From Spirochaetae bacterium HGW-Spirochaetae-2 (GTDB lineage Bacteria; Spirochaetota; Spirochaetia; Sphaerochaetales; Sphaerochaetaceae): a stretch of 64,000 bases of DNA. The DNA lies in NCBI GenBank assembly GCA_002839355.1, contig PGXW01000018.1, forward strand, positions 29,450 to 93,449, given 5' to 3'. Position 1 is the first letter of the stretch. Each line of letters begins with the position of its first letter. Position numbers and translations under genes: made by a program. The notes beneath the pieces were generated by a model. That model searched no databases. It saw nothing but the letters and a program-made list of their open reading frames with translations, and was not told where the DNA came from. This document shows, one piece after another, positions 44,366-53,028 of this stretch.

Positions 44366-45157
44366 TCAGAGGATGGTCTTGTACCAATCGACCCGGCGGT
44401 CCAACTTCACCGAATAGGCTGAGCGGACCGTCGCGGTTTCCTCCAGGTCGATAGCGTACACCCCGTACTCGCCGTCATCTTCCAAGGGTGCGACGGGATT
44501 GCCGAAGGGACTGTAGATCGCCGAACTGTGATCGTAGGACTGTCCGTCCGGAGCCGATCCTGTCCGGTTCACCCCGATCATGAACACCTGGTTCTCGATC
44601 GCCCTGGCTTGCAGGAGCACGTTCCAGTGGAGTGTGCGCTTCGAGGCCCAGTTTGCGATATTCAAAATCACGTTGCAGCTCTTGGACAACCCTTGGTACA
44701 ATTCGGGAAAGCGCAGGTCGTAACAGATGGTGAGCCCGAAGGTTGCACCACCAAAATCGCACGTCTGCAGCTCGTTTCCCTTCTCGAACACACGATCCTC
44801 TCCCGACAGGCTGAACGGGTGGGTCTTCACATACATTCCCAACACAGTCCCCTCTGCGGAAATCAAGGCACATTTGTTCAAAGCGCGCTGTTCGTCAGTG
44901 GACCATTGCACATAGCCCATGACGATCGCGATACGGTGTTCGACCGCTTGGGTACGGAACCAATGCAACGTGTGTGCCGAATCGGCATGTTCTGCGGTAC
45001 GGGCGATATCCATGGAGAAACCGGTGAGCGTCATTTCCGGAAACACGATCAGGTCCGCCCGATCTTTGGACGCACGTTCGATGAACTGCCTGCACCGTAC
45101 CTTATTCGCTTCCTTGTCTTCCCACACCTGGTCCATGGATACCAATGCAATCTTCAT
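44366..45157 (-). CDS. Carbon-nitrogen hydrolase (nitrilase superfamily, omega-amidase-like)
   Basis: A 263-residue amidase with the full nitrilase triad: Glu-41 in VFPEMTLTGFS, Lys-111 in MYVKTHPFS and Cys-145 in LTICYDLRFPEL. The SGEDRVFEKGNEL and QARAIENQVFMIGVNRTG segments are typical of the YafV/Nit2 group, which hydrolyses 2-oxo-acid amides in metabolite repair. The exact substrate is inference. The ATG at 45157 follows GGAGCGGAG. It is convergent with the pyruvate dehydrogenase operon. Confidence 0.93.
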   Translation of the reverse strand: MKIALVSMDQVWEDKEANKVRCRQFIERASKDRADLIVFPEMTLTGFSMDIARTAEHADSAHTLHWFRTQAVEHRIAIVMGYVQWSTDEQRALNKCALISAEGTVLGMYVKTHPFSLSGEDRVFEKGNELQTCDFGGATFGLTICYDLRFPELYQGLSKSCNVILNIANWASKRTLHWNVLLQARAIENQVFMIGVNRTGSAPDGQSYDHSSAIYSPFGNPVAPLEDDGEYGVYAIDLEETATVRSAYSVKLDRRVDWYKTIL

Positions 45158-45221
45158 ATCTCCGCTCCTGACAACATGTCGTATCGGAAGTATACCAATA
45201 CCTTCGCATTACGTACATGAG

Positions 45222-45251
45222 AAAAATGGGAAGCAACCGAAGTCGCTTCCC
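45222..45251 (-). terminator. Intrinsic terminator after the transketolase gene
   Basis: On the minus strand GGGAAGCGAC and GTTGCTTCCC form a 10-bp stem (one G-U pair) closed by a TTCG tetraloop and followed by ATTTTTC. It begins 27 bases after the transketolase stop. It is the clearest intrinsic terminator in the window. Confidence 0.85.
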
Positions 45252-45278
45252 ATGGAAAATTCCTTTTCCTCTACGCTG

Positions 45279-47273
45279 TCACAGCAACGATACGGCGGCG
45301 TCGTACACCGCATCGGCCGTAATGCCGAAGAGCTTGTACAGTTGGTCGGCCGGAGCGGACTCACCGAAACTGCGCATGCCGATTATCTTGCCATCCAGAC
45401 CGACATACTTGTACCAGTAGTCGGCGATCGCGGCTTCCACGGCGACACGCTTGGTGACACCGGCGGGCAAGACCGACTCGCGGTACTTTGCCGGTTGCTT
45501 CTCGAACACTTCGCAACAGGGCATGGATACCACCCGCACCGACGTTCCGTCCGCTGCAAGGCGTTGTGCCGCCTCCATGGCCAGCGAGACTTCGCTTCCG
45601 GTTCCGATCAGAATGACCTGGGGCCGCTTTCCGCTCTCCCACAGGACATATCCACCCTTCCCGATCGCCTGTACCTGCTCAGCGCTACGGGCCTGCGGTG
45701 CCAGGTTCTGCCGGCTGAGCATGAGGGCGACCGGACCGTCGGTACGCTTGATCGCGCTCTTCCAGGCAACAGCCGTCTCCACCGCATCGGCAGGTCTCCA
45801 AGACTCGAGGTTCGGGGTGATGCGCAACATCGCCGGTTGTTCGACCGGCTGGTGGGTTGGTCCGTCCTCACCCAATCCGATGGAATCGTGGGTATAGACG
45901 TACACGACATGTAGCCCCATGAGCGAAGCCATGCGCACCGCATTGCGGGCATATTCCATGAAGATCAGGAAGGTTCCGCCATACGGGAGGAACCCACCGT
46001 GCAACGCCATGCCGTTCATGATCGCAGACATGCCGAACTCGCGCACACCATAGTGGAGATAGTTCCCGTTGGCATCTTCAGCGGAAAACGCCTTGGAGCC
46101 TTTCCACATGGTCAAGTTCGAGGGAGCCAGGTCCGCCGATCCACCGAGCAATTCGGGGAAATCGGGACCCAACTGGTCCAATACCATTTGCGAGGCTTTG
46201 CGGGAAGCGACCTTGAGCCCTTCCTGCTGCCATTTTGCGATAAAGGCATCGAACTTCTCTTCCCAACCGGCCGGGATATCCCCTGCGAGACGACGGGTGA
46301 ACTCCGCGGCTTCCATGGGATATTTCTTCGCATACGCATCGAACAGTCCGTTCCATTCCTTCTCGTAATCGGCACCTGTGGCGGTGCAATCCCAAGCTGC
46401 ATAGATATCTTTCGGTACAAAGAACGGTTCATCGTACTGCCAACCAAGCTGTTTGCGGCTCAAAGCGACTTCCTCGGTGCCCAATGGAGCGCCATGGCAG
46501 TCTTCCTTGCCCGATTTGTTGGGGGAACCGAACCCGATCGTGGTCTTGCAGACGATCAGGGTCGGCTTGTCCGCGACCGCCTTCGCCTGCTTGATCGCGG
46601 CTTCGACAGCCCCTGCATCGTGCCCGTCGATCGCGCGCACCACGTGCCAACCGTAGGCTTCGAACCGTTTCGCCGTGTCGTCGGTGAACCATTGTTCGAC
46701 TTCTCCATCGATGGAGATGCCGTTGTCATCGTAAAATGCAATCAACTTGCCCAGCTTCCAGGTCCCTGCCAACGACGCCGCTTCATGGGAAATTCCTTCC
46801 ATCATGCAACCGTCGCCCATGAACGTGTAGGTATAGTGGTCCACGATGGGGAACCCATCCCGATTGAACTGGGAGGCGAGTATCTTTTCGGCAGTCGCCA
46901 TGCCCACCGCATTGGCGAGCCCCTGTCCAAGCGGACCGGTGGTAGTCTCGATTCCGGGGGTCAACTTGTATTCGGGATGTCCCGCGGTCTTCGAATGGAG
47001 CTGTCTGAACTGCTTGAGCTCATCCAACGGCAAGTCGTATCCGGTCAGGTGGAGCAGGGAATAGAGCAACATGGACCCGTGTCCGTTGGAGAGGACAAAA
47101 CGGTCCCGGTTGGCCCACTGGGGATTCTTGGGATTGTGTCGCATGGCCTTGCGCCATACTACCTGGGCCATATCTGCCATGCCCATCGGAGCACCGGGGT
47201 GTCCCGAATTCGCCTTCTGCACGCCGTCCATGCTGAGGATCCGCAATGCATTCGCCATTGTCCTGTTATCCAT
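45279..47273 (-). CDS. tkt: Transketolase
   Basis: A 664-residue thiamine-diphosphate enzyme moving two-carbon units between pentose phosphates. Seen are [14 protein letters not shown], the thiamine motif [18 protein letters not shown] through [24 protein letters not shown], then the pyrimidine-domain [19 protein letters not shown] and [20 protein letters not shown], and a C-terminal domain from about residue 530. It is full length. The ATG at 47273 follows GGGAG. It would consume D-xylulose 5-phosphate from the AraD route. An intrinsic terminator follows it. Confidence 0.97.
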   Translation of the reverse strand: MDNRTMANALRILSMDGVQKANSGHPGAPMGMADMAQVVWRKAMRHNPKNPQWANRDRFVLSNGHGSMLLYSLLHLTGYDLPLDELKQFRQLHSKTAGHPEYKLTPGIETTTGPLGQGLANAVGMATAEKILASQFNRDGFPIVDHYTYTFMGDGCMMEGISHEAASLAGTWKLGKLIAFYDDNGISIDGEVEQWFTDDTAKRFEAYGWHVVRAIDGHDAGAVEAAIKQAKAVADKPTLIVCKTTIGFGSPNKSGKEDCHGAPLGTEEVALSRKQLGWQYDEPFFVPKDIYAAWDCTATGADYEKEWNGLFDAYAKKYPMEAAEFTRRLAGDIPAGWEEKFDAFIAKWQQEGLKVASRKASQMVLDQLGPDFPELLGGSADLAPSNLTMWKGSKAFSAEDANGNYLHYGVREFGMSAIMNGMALHGGFLPYGGTFLIFMEYARNAVRMASLMGLHVVYVYTHDSIGLGEDGPTHQPVEQPAMLRITPNLESWRPADAVETAVAWKSAIKRTDGPVALMLSRQNLAPQARSAEQVQAIGKGGYVLWESGKRPQVILIGTGSEVSLAMEAAQRLAADGTSVRVVSMPCCEVFEKQPAKYRESVLPAGVTKRVAVEAAIADYWYKYVGLDGKIIGMRSFGESAPADQLYKLFGITADAVYDAAVSLL

Positions 47274-47384
47274 GTTACATCTCCCATCGTTACTGTTTTT
47301 TAAGATACTGTCACAAGAAAGTGTATATTCTGGAGGCGGTAAGGTCAACAACAACGGAAGATGGAGGGGGAGCAAAAGGCATTC

Positions 47385-47993
47385 CTACGACCGAAGACGC
47401 AACCCGGCGGCGAGCATATCCACCATGTTCCTGAAAGCCTGGCGATGGTCCTCGCCGTTCTCCAACGGATAGGTGTCCAACATGAGCACCGAGGCGGTGA
47501 GCATATAGGCTGCCTGGCCGATCGGGAAATCTTGTCGGAATTCCCCGATCTCGACAAACCAACGGATGACGTGGGCGAACAGTTCCATGCTTTCAGGTAC
47601 CATGCGCTGCATGATCTGTTGCTTCACCTGCTGGGGACATTCCTGGAGAAACCGCTGCTTGAGCATCACCATGACGCTGTCCTGTCCGTCGAATTCGCTT
47701 GCCCGACGCATCAACACCAGGATCGCCTCGGAAAAGGTCCCATGCGGACCGGAGTCGAACTCCTGTATCAACAGCTGGTACTTTTCTGTTCCGATATTCG
47801 CGAACATATGGGAATAGAGATCGTCCTTTCCCGTAAAGTACTGGTAGAAGCTGCCTTTTGGAATGCCGGCGCATGCAACGATACTGTCAATCGTCACCCG
47901 ATCGTAGTGCTGCCGGGCGAACGCTTGCTTCGCACCGTCGACAATCGTCTCCCGCTTCTTTTGCGGTAGATTGAAATAGGTCTGTTTGGGCAT
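47385..47993 (-). CDS. TetR-family transcriptional regulator
   Basis: A 202-residue TetR-type repressor. The N-terminal HTH reads RETIVDGAKQAFARQHYDRV then SIVACAGIPKGSFYQYFTGK (about 15-55), and the rest is an all-helical ligand domain. The ATG at 47993 follows GGGAGG; a GTG nine bases upstream is rejected. It lies 67 bases downstream of a small membrane protein gene on the same strand, whose promoter region contains the 28-base dyad at 48479-48506. That dyad is its likely operator. Confidence 0.92.
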   Translation of the reverse strand: MPKQTYFNLPQKKRETIVDGAKQAFARQHYDRVTIDSIVACAGIPKGSFYQYFTGKDDLYSHMFANIGTEKYQLLIQEFDSGPHGTFSEAILVLMRRASEFDGQDSVMVMLKQRFLQECPQQVKQQIMQRMVPESMELFAHVIRWFVEIGEFRQDFPIGQAAYMLTASVLMLDTYPLENGEDHRQAFRNMVDMLAAGLRLRS

Positions 47994-48060
47994 ATCGCGC
48001 ACCTCCCGGTACCATGATTGGACCTTGCGTTCCCCGTACCCGCTCGAGCACTGTCAAAGG

Positions 48061-48459
48061 TCAATAGAGCTGGAAAGCCATGACCAACAATACAATCGAC
48101 ATGAGCGCGACCGATACGGTCAATCTCATCTTCTTGTGCCGGTTGTTGAGAATTTCCGATGCGAATTTCCGGAAATTCCCATACTGGAAAAGCAATGCGG
48201 ACAACTTTATCGAAGTGAGCGAAAGCAGTGTCGCGACAATCCAGCTATACGGTACATCGGTGGTGAACACCTTATACCAGGTGAAGGCGATGAAAGCAAT
48301 TCCCGCACCTGCCACAACCAACACCCACCGGGGCCTTTGCTCGGCATAGGCATGGGTCATTTCCCACCGGTTCCATCGCTCACCATAGGCCACCATCAGC
48401 ACCCTGGTGGCAATTCCAATTCCTGCCCAGACAATACACACAATCGCAAAATAATTCAT
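48061..48459 (-). CDS. Unidentified 132-residue membrane protein
   Basis: Four predicted helices: FAIVCIVWAGIGIATRVLMV, WVLVVAGAGIAFIAFTWYKV, WIVATLLSLTSIKLSALLF and LTVSVALMSIVLLVMAFQLY, with basic residues in the loops. I do not recognise the family. The ATG at 48459 follows GGAGGAG, so a longer reading that runs through the operator is rejected. It is followed by tetR and preceded by a strong dyad, so expression is probably switched by TetR in response to some ligand. Confidence 0.75.
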   Translation of the reverse strand: MNYFAIVCIVWAGIGIATRVLMVAYGERWNRWEMTHAYAEQRPRWVLVVAGAGIAFIAFTWYKVFTTDVPYSWIVATLLSLTSIKLSALLFQYGNFRKFASEILNNRHKKMRLTVSVALMSIVLLVMAFQLY

Positions 48460-48478
48460 CGTAGCTCCTCCATTGGTA

Positions 48479-48506
48479 TGACTAATAGTCATATGACTAT
48501 TGGTCA
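48479..48506. promoter_or_regulatory. 28-base TetR-type operator
   Basis: TGACTAATAGTCAT followed by ATGACTATTGGTCA are inverted copies of each other with 13 of 14 positions matching, giving a 28-base dyad. It ends 20 bases upstream of the membrane protein start. Both half-sites are themselves TGAC-AATAGTCA-like, as in many TetR operators. Confidence 0.75.
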
Positions 48507-48633
48507 CAATATAGGAAAAGCAACAGGATTCGTCAAGAGGTGTAGAAAAAGTTACTTTGAGCACATAATACCGGGTACGGGATACTTCGCCCGATTGCTT
48601 TACCCCTAAGATATATGACATGCTGAAATACCC

Positions 48634-50094
48634 ATGAAGAAGACGATTCGAACGAAGCTACGGACGCCGATGCTTCTTGCAGTCCTATTGCTCACCATCA
48701 CCTCCACTTTGATAGCCCAGGAGTTGCCACTATTGTTGCAGGAACGCTATATCATGGCCCATATCGGACTCCAACGGCAGTATGCCACCTCATTCGAATA
48801 CCCCGACGACATATCGCTGGGATACACGATATTCAACGGGGAATTTCCCGTCATCATCCATGCCGAGGGCCCCGAACTCTCCCTCTATTCGGGAAGTCCG
48901 CTCTTTATCCCCGCATTTCTCTCGGGAGGGACAACCAACCAGATCGGATATCTCGACGCGTACCGCAACTACACACCGATCGCACTGCTGTCGCTCGGAT
49001 GGCGCCATGACCTGCTGAAAACCGGCAATTTGGCCAACGACGGATTCTTCGCCTCATGGGGCTGGCGTGCCGGCATCCTATCAGGAGGCTTGGGCTACCA
49101 TTTCGCCCACGAACGGCCTGTCGGATACCTGGGAGCATCGCTGGACAATGTGGGAATCAGCCTTTCGGTATCACCGGTGAATCTCAAGGCCATGCTCACC
49201 TACCGAACCAAGAAATCCTGGAGCATCAGCACCTCCGTGGAGTTGGATGAAGACGGACGGGCAAGTTTTGGCATTGGTTTCGGCCTATCGCGTAAGGATT
49301 ACGCCGCCGAGTCCATATTCACCGACGACTGGAACCTGTCGGTCGCCCACCGGGGCTCAATGTTGAATGCCCCCGAAAATTCCCATTCAGCCTTCGAATG
49401 GGCGATCGAGCAGCCACATTTCGTCGCAATCGAGACCGATATCCAACTCAGCGCCGACGGCAAGTTCCTGTTGATCCACGACCCGATTTTGCTCCGGTAC
49501 CGCCATGGCTTCGATATGGTCAGGAACCTGACGAGCGACGAGTTGAGAGCGCTCGATATGGGATCCTGGTTTTCTCCCGATTTCGCTGGAACCCAAGTGC
49601 TCGAACTGGCCCAACTCGGCGAGATCAGCAACGCAAACCCGGATGTGTACTGGCTGCTCGAGTTGAAAAACTTCATATGGACCCGCGAAGAAGCCAAGCG
49701 CTTCCTCACCGAAATCGACGAAGCCTTCGACCATCCGGAAATGATCGGTTTCTATGCGGTTACCCTGGAGATGATGGAGTTGATGCAGTCCCTTACCGAT
49801 CGTCCCGTGGGAATCCAGCTCGATACGGTGAAGATGATGTTCTACTACAGCGACCACCTCATGCCGTTGGTGAAGGCCGAATACCGCCCGCTGGTACGGA
49901 ACGCCGACTTCTTCACCCTGCTGTCCTCCAAGTTCGACAGACAGGAACAATTGATCGAACTGGCCGAGGAGTTGGGAATACCGGTAATGTTGTGGAATTT
50001 CCACGATGTGATCGCCGGCTATATTCCCAAGGATATGCGTCAGTACCCCCTTGGCATGCCCAAGATGCTCGACGGCGCCTTGTTGAAGGAGTAG
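48634..50094 (+). CDS. Glycerophosphodiester phosphodiesterase with an extra beta-rich N-terminal domain
   Basis: A 486-residue exported protein. The signal peptide covers about 1-29 (LLAVLLLTITSTLIAQ). Residues about 30-225 are beta-rich with repeated short strands (ALLSLGWRHDLLKTG, WGWRAGILSGGLGYHFA, GISLSVSPVNLKAMLTYRTK), like an outer-membrane or carbohydrate-binding fold. Residues about 230-486 are a GDPD barrel with AHRGSMLNAPENSHSAFEWA, AIETDIQLSADGKFLLIHDP and VYWLLELKN, holding the catalytic histidines and metal-binding glutamate and aspartate. GDPDs release glycerol 3-phosphate from phospholipid head groups. No ribosome site stands out at the ATG. Confidence 0.85.
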   Translation: MKKTIRTKLRTPMLLAVLLLTITSTLIAQELPLLLQERYIMAHIGLQRQYATSFEYPDDISLGYTIFNGEFPVIIHAEGPELSLYSGSPLFIPAFLSGGTTNQIGYLDAYRNYTPIALLSLGWRHDLLKTGNLANDGFFASWGWRAGILSGGLGYHFAHERPVGYLGASLDNVGISLSVSPVNLKAMLTYRTKKSWSISTSVELDEDGRASFGIGFGLSRKDYAAESIFTDDWNLSVAHRGSMLNAPENSHSAFEWAIEQPHFVAIETDIQLSADGKFLLIHDPILLRYRHGFDMVRNLTSDELRALDMGSWFSPDFAGTQVLELAQLGEISNANPDVYWLLELKNFIWTREEAKRFLTEIDEAFDHPEMIGFYAVTLEMMELMQSLTDRPVGIQLDTVKMMFYYSDHLMPLVKAEYRPLVRNADFFTLLSSKFDRQEQLIELAEELGIPVMLWNFHDVIAGYIPKDMRQYPLGMPKMLDGALLKE

Positions 50095-50181
50095 TCCTTC
50101 CCCTCAGGATATCCGCTGTTCGCGCATCAACTGGACAAACCGGTTCCATTTGGGCATAGTGGGTATACACAAGGAGTCGAC

Positions 50182-50520
50182 ATGTGGGGCAAGAAGACGA
50201 AACAACAACAAGATTCACTATTGGAATCCATACCATTCACGACCGTTGAAGGCCACCAGGCGGCACAACCGTTGACCGTATTCGCCCTGAGCACCTGTGG
50301 ATTCTGCCGACGGGCGATCACCTTCCTCAACGACAGCGGTGTTGGCTACCGGTATGTCTATGTGGACAAACTGGACAAACCGTCGCAGGACGCCATACGT
50401 ACCTATGTGAAACAAACCTTCCACACGATGCTTTCGTATCCGTTCCTCTGCATCGGGGAGAACGATTACCTCACGGGCTTCATCAGGGCATCGTGGGAAA
50501 AGGAGCTGGGCAATGGGTGA
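50182..50520 (+). CDS. Glutaredoxin-like protein
   Basis: A 112-residue thioredoxin-fold protein with an N-terminal extension of about 30 residues. The active site is STCGFCRRA (cysteines at about 39 and 42), the cis-proline segment is MLSYPFLCIG, and GFIRASWEKEL ends it. It overlaps the next gene by 8 bases, so the two are made together. The FTR-like neighbour suggests reduction by ferredoxin rather than by glutathione. Confidence 0.9.
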   Translation: MWGKKTKQQQDSLLESIPFTTVEGHQAAQPLTVFALSTCGFCRRAITFLNDSGVGYRYVYVDKLDKPSQDAIRTYVKQTFHTMLSYPFLCIGENDYLTGFIRASWEKELGNG

Positions 50521-50851
50521 TGCCAAAACGATCGATGTCGGTCAATTCGTGCACAATGTCGCCAAAAGCAAGGGATGGCGGCTCAACGGGGATGCCGAAT
50601 TCCTCCAATCCCTGGTAGAGGGCTTGGATATGAACCTCCAACGATTGGGGTACCTGCAATGTCCCTGCCGCCTCTCCTGGGATGACCACGAGAAGGACAA
50701 GGACATCCTCTGTCCCTGCGTCTACGCCGCCGACGATATCGCCGAATACGGGCACTGTTTCTGCTCGCTCTTTCTCTCTCCCGAATTCGCCGCATTGGGA
50801 ACGGAACCGGCGAGCATACCGGAACGACGTCCGGAGAATTTGTTCCCCTGA
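50513..50851 (+). CDS. Ferredoxin:thioredoxin-reductase catalytic-subunit-like protein
   Basis: A 112-residue protein with the FTR beta-chain cysteine pattern CPC, CPC and CFC (about 50/52, 67/69, 82/84), beginning QCPCRLSWDD and ending EYGHCFCSLFLSPEF. Four of these cysteines would hold a 4Fe-4S cluster and two form the redox disulfide. In plants the enzyme reduces thioredoxin with ferredoxin; in anaerobes this stand-alone form is thought to reduce thioredoxin or glutaredoxin. Here the glutaredoxin gene overlaps it, making that the likely partner. Confidence 0.92.
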   Translation: MGDAKTIDVGQFVHNVAKSKGWRLNGDAEFLQSLVEGLDMNLQRLGYLQCPCRLSWDDHEKDKDILCPCVYAADDIAEYGHCFCSLFLSPEFAALGTEPASIPERRPENLFP

Positions 50852-50862
50852 CGGGTTTCCTG

Positions 50863-50916
50863 CCGGTGGTTGGTGGTTCACGGCTGATGCTTTCCCGATG
50901 CCTCCACCACCACCGG
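50863..50916. terminator. Long hairpin between convergent genes
   Basis: CCGGTGGTTGGTGG (50863-50876) pairs with CCACCACCACCGG (50904-50916) with a single bulge, between the FTR-like stop and the lipoprotein stop. There is no clear T-run on either side, so any terminator role is only suggested. Confidence 0.45.
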
Positions 50917-50933
50917 GTGTCTGTTCGGAGTGC

Positions 50934-51440
50934 CTACTGATTCACGAACAATGCCATGGCCGAGCGCAGTTGCTCCAACTTCTTTTCCAGTGCTTTGATA
51001 TTCAAATTCACATTCACGATGTCGCGACCAAGCCGCAGGAAGTCTTCCGACGATTCGTACCCGGCCATGCGAACCAGTTCATCCAATGACCGGTAGACTT
51101 CGGTGAAATCATGGGCCAGCGTATCCACATCGGCCCTAAGGTATGCGACATCCTCGTCCTCGGCATACCTGGCCAGGTTGCCTTCGATAGTCGCCACCTT
51201 GTTTTCCAGCACGACTACCCGTGCGGAAATTCCCTGCAGTTCTTGCGCGAATACCGCGGACGGGACATACTCGGCCTGTTTCTGTTTCAAACCTGCGACA
51301 TCCGCCTCCAACTGCTCCAACTTGGATTGGTTTGCCATCCTATATGTTTCGAATTCTTCAAGAGCAACTGTGGATGCACACGACGAGAACAAGAGAACGG
51401 CAACAACAATCAGCAAGGTACCCATACCTACCTTCTTCAT
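50934..51440 (-). CDS. Coiled-coil lipoprotein
   Basis: A 168-residue lipoprotein. The lipobox is LLFSSCAS with the cysteine at about residue 21, after MKKVGMGTLLIVVAVLLF. The rest is heptad-like and almost entirely helical (LEQLEADVAGLKQKQAEY, ARVVVLENKVATIEGNLARY, NLNIKALEKKLEQLRSAM), with no known domain. It is probably a structural or scaffolding protein in the cell envelope. The ATG at 51440 follows AGGGGG. Longer upstream readings are rejected because they would move the lipobox away from the N-terminus. Confidence 0.8.
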   Translation of the reverse strand: MKKVGMGTLLIVVAVLLFSSCASTVALEEFETYRMANQSKLEQLEADVAGLKQKQAEYVPSAVFAQELQGISARVVVLENKVATIEGNLARYAEDEDVAYLRADVDTLAHDFTEVYRSLDELVRMAGYESSEDFLRLGRDIVNVNLNIKALEKKLEQLRSAMALFVNQ

Positions 51441-51623
51441 GCGTAGCCCCCTAGACACATCGATATTCCGATATGCTTCCATACTACATGCCCTTATGCC
51501 CGGGGGCAACAAGAAAAGCAAAATTCGTCACAACCGATGCCACCGTTCAAATGTGTTTGCCGGAAAACACATCGCATGTACTCTGCAATGCCAGTTCGGA
51601 ATGATATATGATATACTCGGTCC

Positions 51624-52967
51624 ATGAACCGGAACCCTCTTGAAATGCAGGCAATTGTGAACGGAACGATACTGACACTGGACGACCGGTGGACCAGCTA
51701 CGATTGTGGCATGGTTATTGTCGCAGGTACCACCATCCGGGAAGTCGGCCCGTTCGACCAAGTGCGCCTGGATCGTCTTGGTATTCCAAAAGAACATATC
51801 ATCGATGCCGACGGAGGCATCATCATCCCCGGATTGGTGAATACACATACACATATCGGCATGTCGTTGTTCAGGGGAATAGCGGACGACACCGCGAATC
51901 GATTGAAACGGGTAATCTTCCCCCTTGAGCGGAAATTGACCACCCCGGAAGTCGTATATACCGCATCGTTGCACTCCCTGGCTGAAATGATCCTAGGCGG
52001 AACCACTTGCTTCGCGGATATGTACTACTTCGCGACCCAAACGGCAAGAGCAGCACAGGAATCGGGCATCCGAGGCATCATTGGACAATCGGTCGCAACC
52101 TATGGGGGGCCCGACGCACCCGATTTCCCCACTTCGGTCGAACTGGTCCACCGGTTGGACAACCTGTTGAAAGGTAATGACCGAGTCATGGCGGCAATCG
52201 CCCCCCATGCTCCCTACTCCCTCACCAAACAGGAATTGTTGCAATGTGCCGAGATACATGCCAACCGGGATATCAGGATACTCAGCCACCTCGCGGAAAT
52301 GCCCTTCGAGGAAAGCTACACGGACGAGCATTACCACATGCGCCCTATTCCCTTCTACCACCAGTGCAACCTGCTCGGGCCCAAATCGACCATGGCCCAC
52401 TGCATCTTCGCCGATGGGAACGACCAGCGACTCCTGGTGGATACCGGAACCGGCATTGCCCACAACCCCTCGGCGAACAGCAAGAGCGGCAAGGGTATCG
52501 CTCCTGCATACGATCTGATGGCCAAAGGAGCCCGGCTCGGATTGGGAACCGATGGTCCCATGAGCGGAAATACCATGGACATGGTGAATATACTTGGTAT
52601 TACCGCCAAATTCCAGAAAGTACTCAAGAAAGACCCTACAATCATGACTCCAAGAGAGGTATTGCGGGCAGCTACCCGGGGAGGAGCAGAGGCACTGCAC
52701 CTCGAGAAGTCCATAGGGACACTGGAATGCGGAAAGCAGGCCGATATCGTCATCGTCGGTACCGACAGTCCTGCCATGTTCCCACTCTACGATCCCTATG
52801 CGGCAATCGTCTATGCAGCCTCGCCGGCAGATATCGACATGACCATGGTCGATGGCAAGCTATTGATGTACCAGAGAAAACTGTACACATTGGATCCCCA
52901 AGCGATACGCATCCAAGCGAAAGGTATGGTCTCCCATATCCACAAGGAGATGCACGAACTCCTCTAA
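51624..52967 (+). CDS. mtaD: Amidohydrolase of the MTA/SAH deaminase family
   Basis: A 447-residue ATZ/TRZ-type amidohydrolase resembling 5-methylthioadenosine/S-adenosylhomocysteine deaminase. The metal site shows NTHTHIGMSLFRGIADD (HxH), HLAEMPFEES, AHCIFADG and LGTDGPMSGN. The usual C-terminal cluster GTLECGKQADIVIV follows. It would deaminate methylthioadenosine, adenosylhomocysteine or adenosine to the inosine-like product, which fits the nucleoside phosphorylase downstream. The start is uncertain because no good ribosome site precedes ATG 51624. Confidence 0.85.
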   Translation: MNRNPLEMQAIVNGTILTLDDRWTSYDCGMVIVAGTTIREVGPFDQVRLDRLGIPKEHIIDADGGIIIPGLVNTHTHIGMSLFRGIADDTANRLKRVIFPLERKLTTPEVVYTASLHSLAEMILGGTTCFADMYYFATQTARAAQESGIRGIIGQSVATYGGPDAPDFPTSVELVHRLDNLLKGNDRVMAAIAPHAPYSLTKQELLQCAEIHANRDIRILSHLAEMPFEESYTDEHYHMRPIPFYHQCNLLGPKSTMAHCIFADGNDQRLLVDTGTGIAHNPSANSKSGKGIAPAYDLMAKGARLGLGTDGPMSGNTMDMVNILGITAKFQKVLKKDPTIMTPREVLRAATRGGAEALHLEKSIGTLECGKQADIVIVGTDSPAMFPLYDPYAAIVYAASPADIDMTMVDGKLLMYQRKLYTLDPQAIRIQAKGMVSHIHKEMHELL

Positions 52968-53028
52968 TAGTCTGCAACAGCACAGACTTGTATTCGGGCC
53001 TCGAGTGGATCGGTCAGACTACCCGGAG

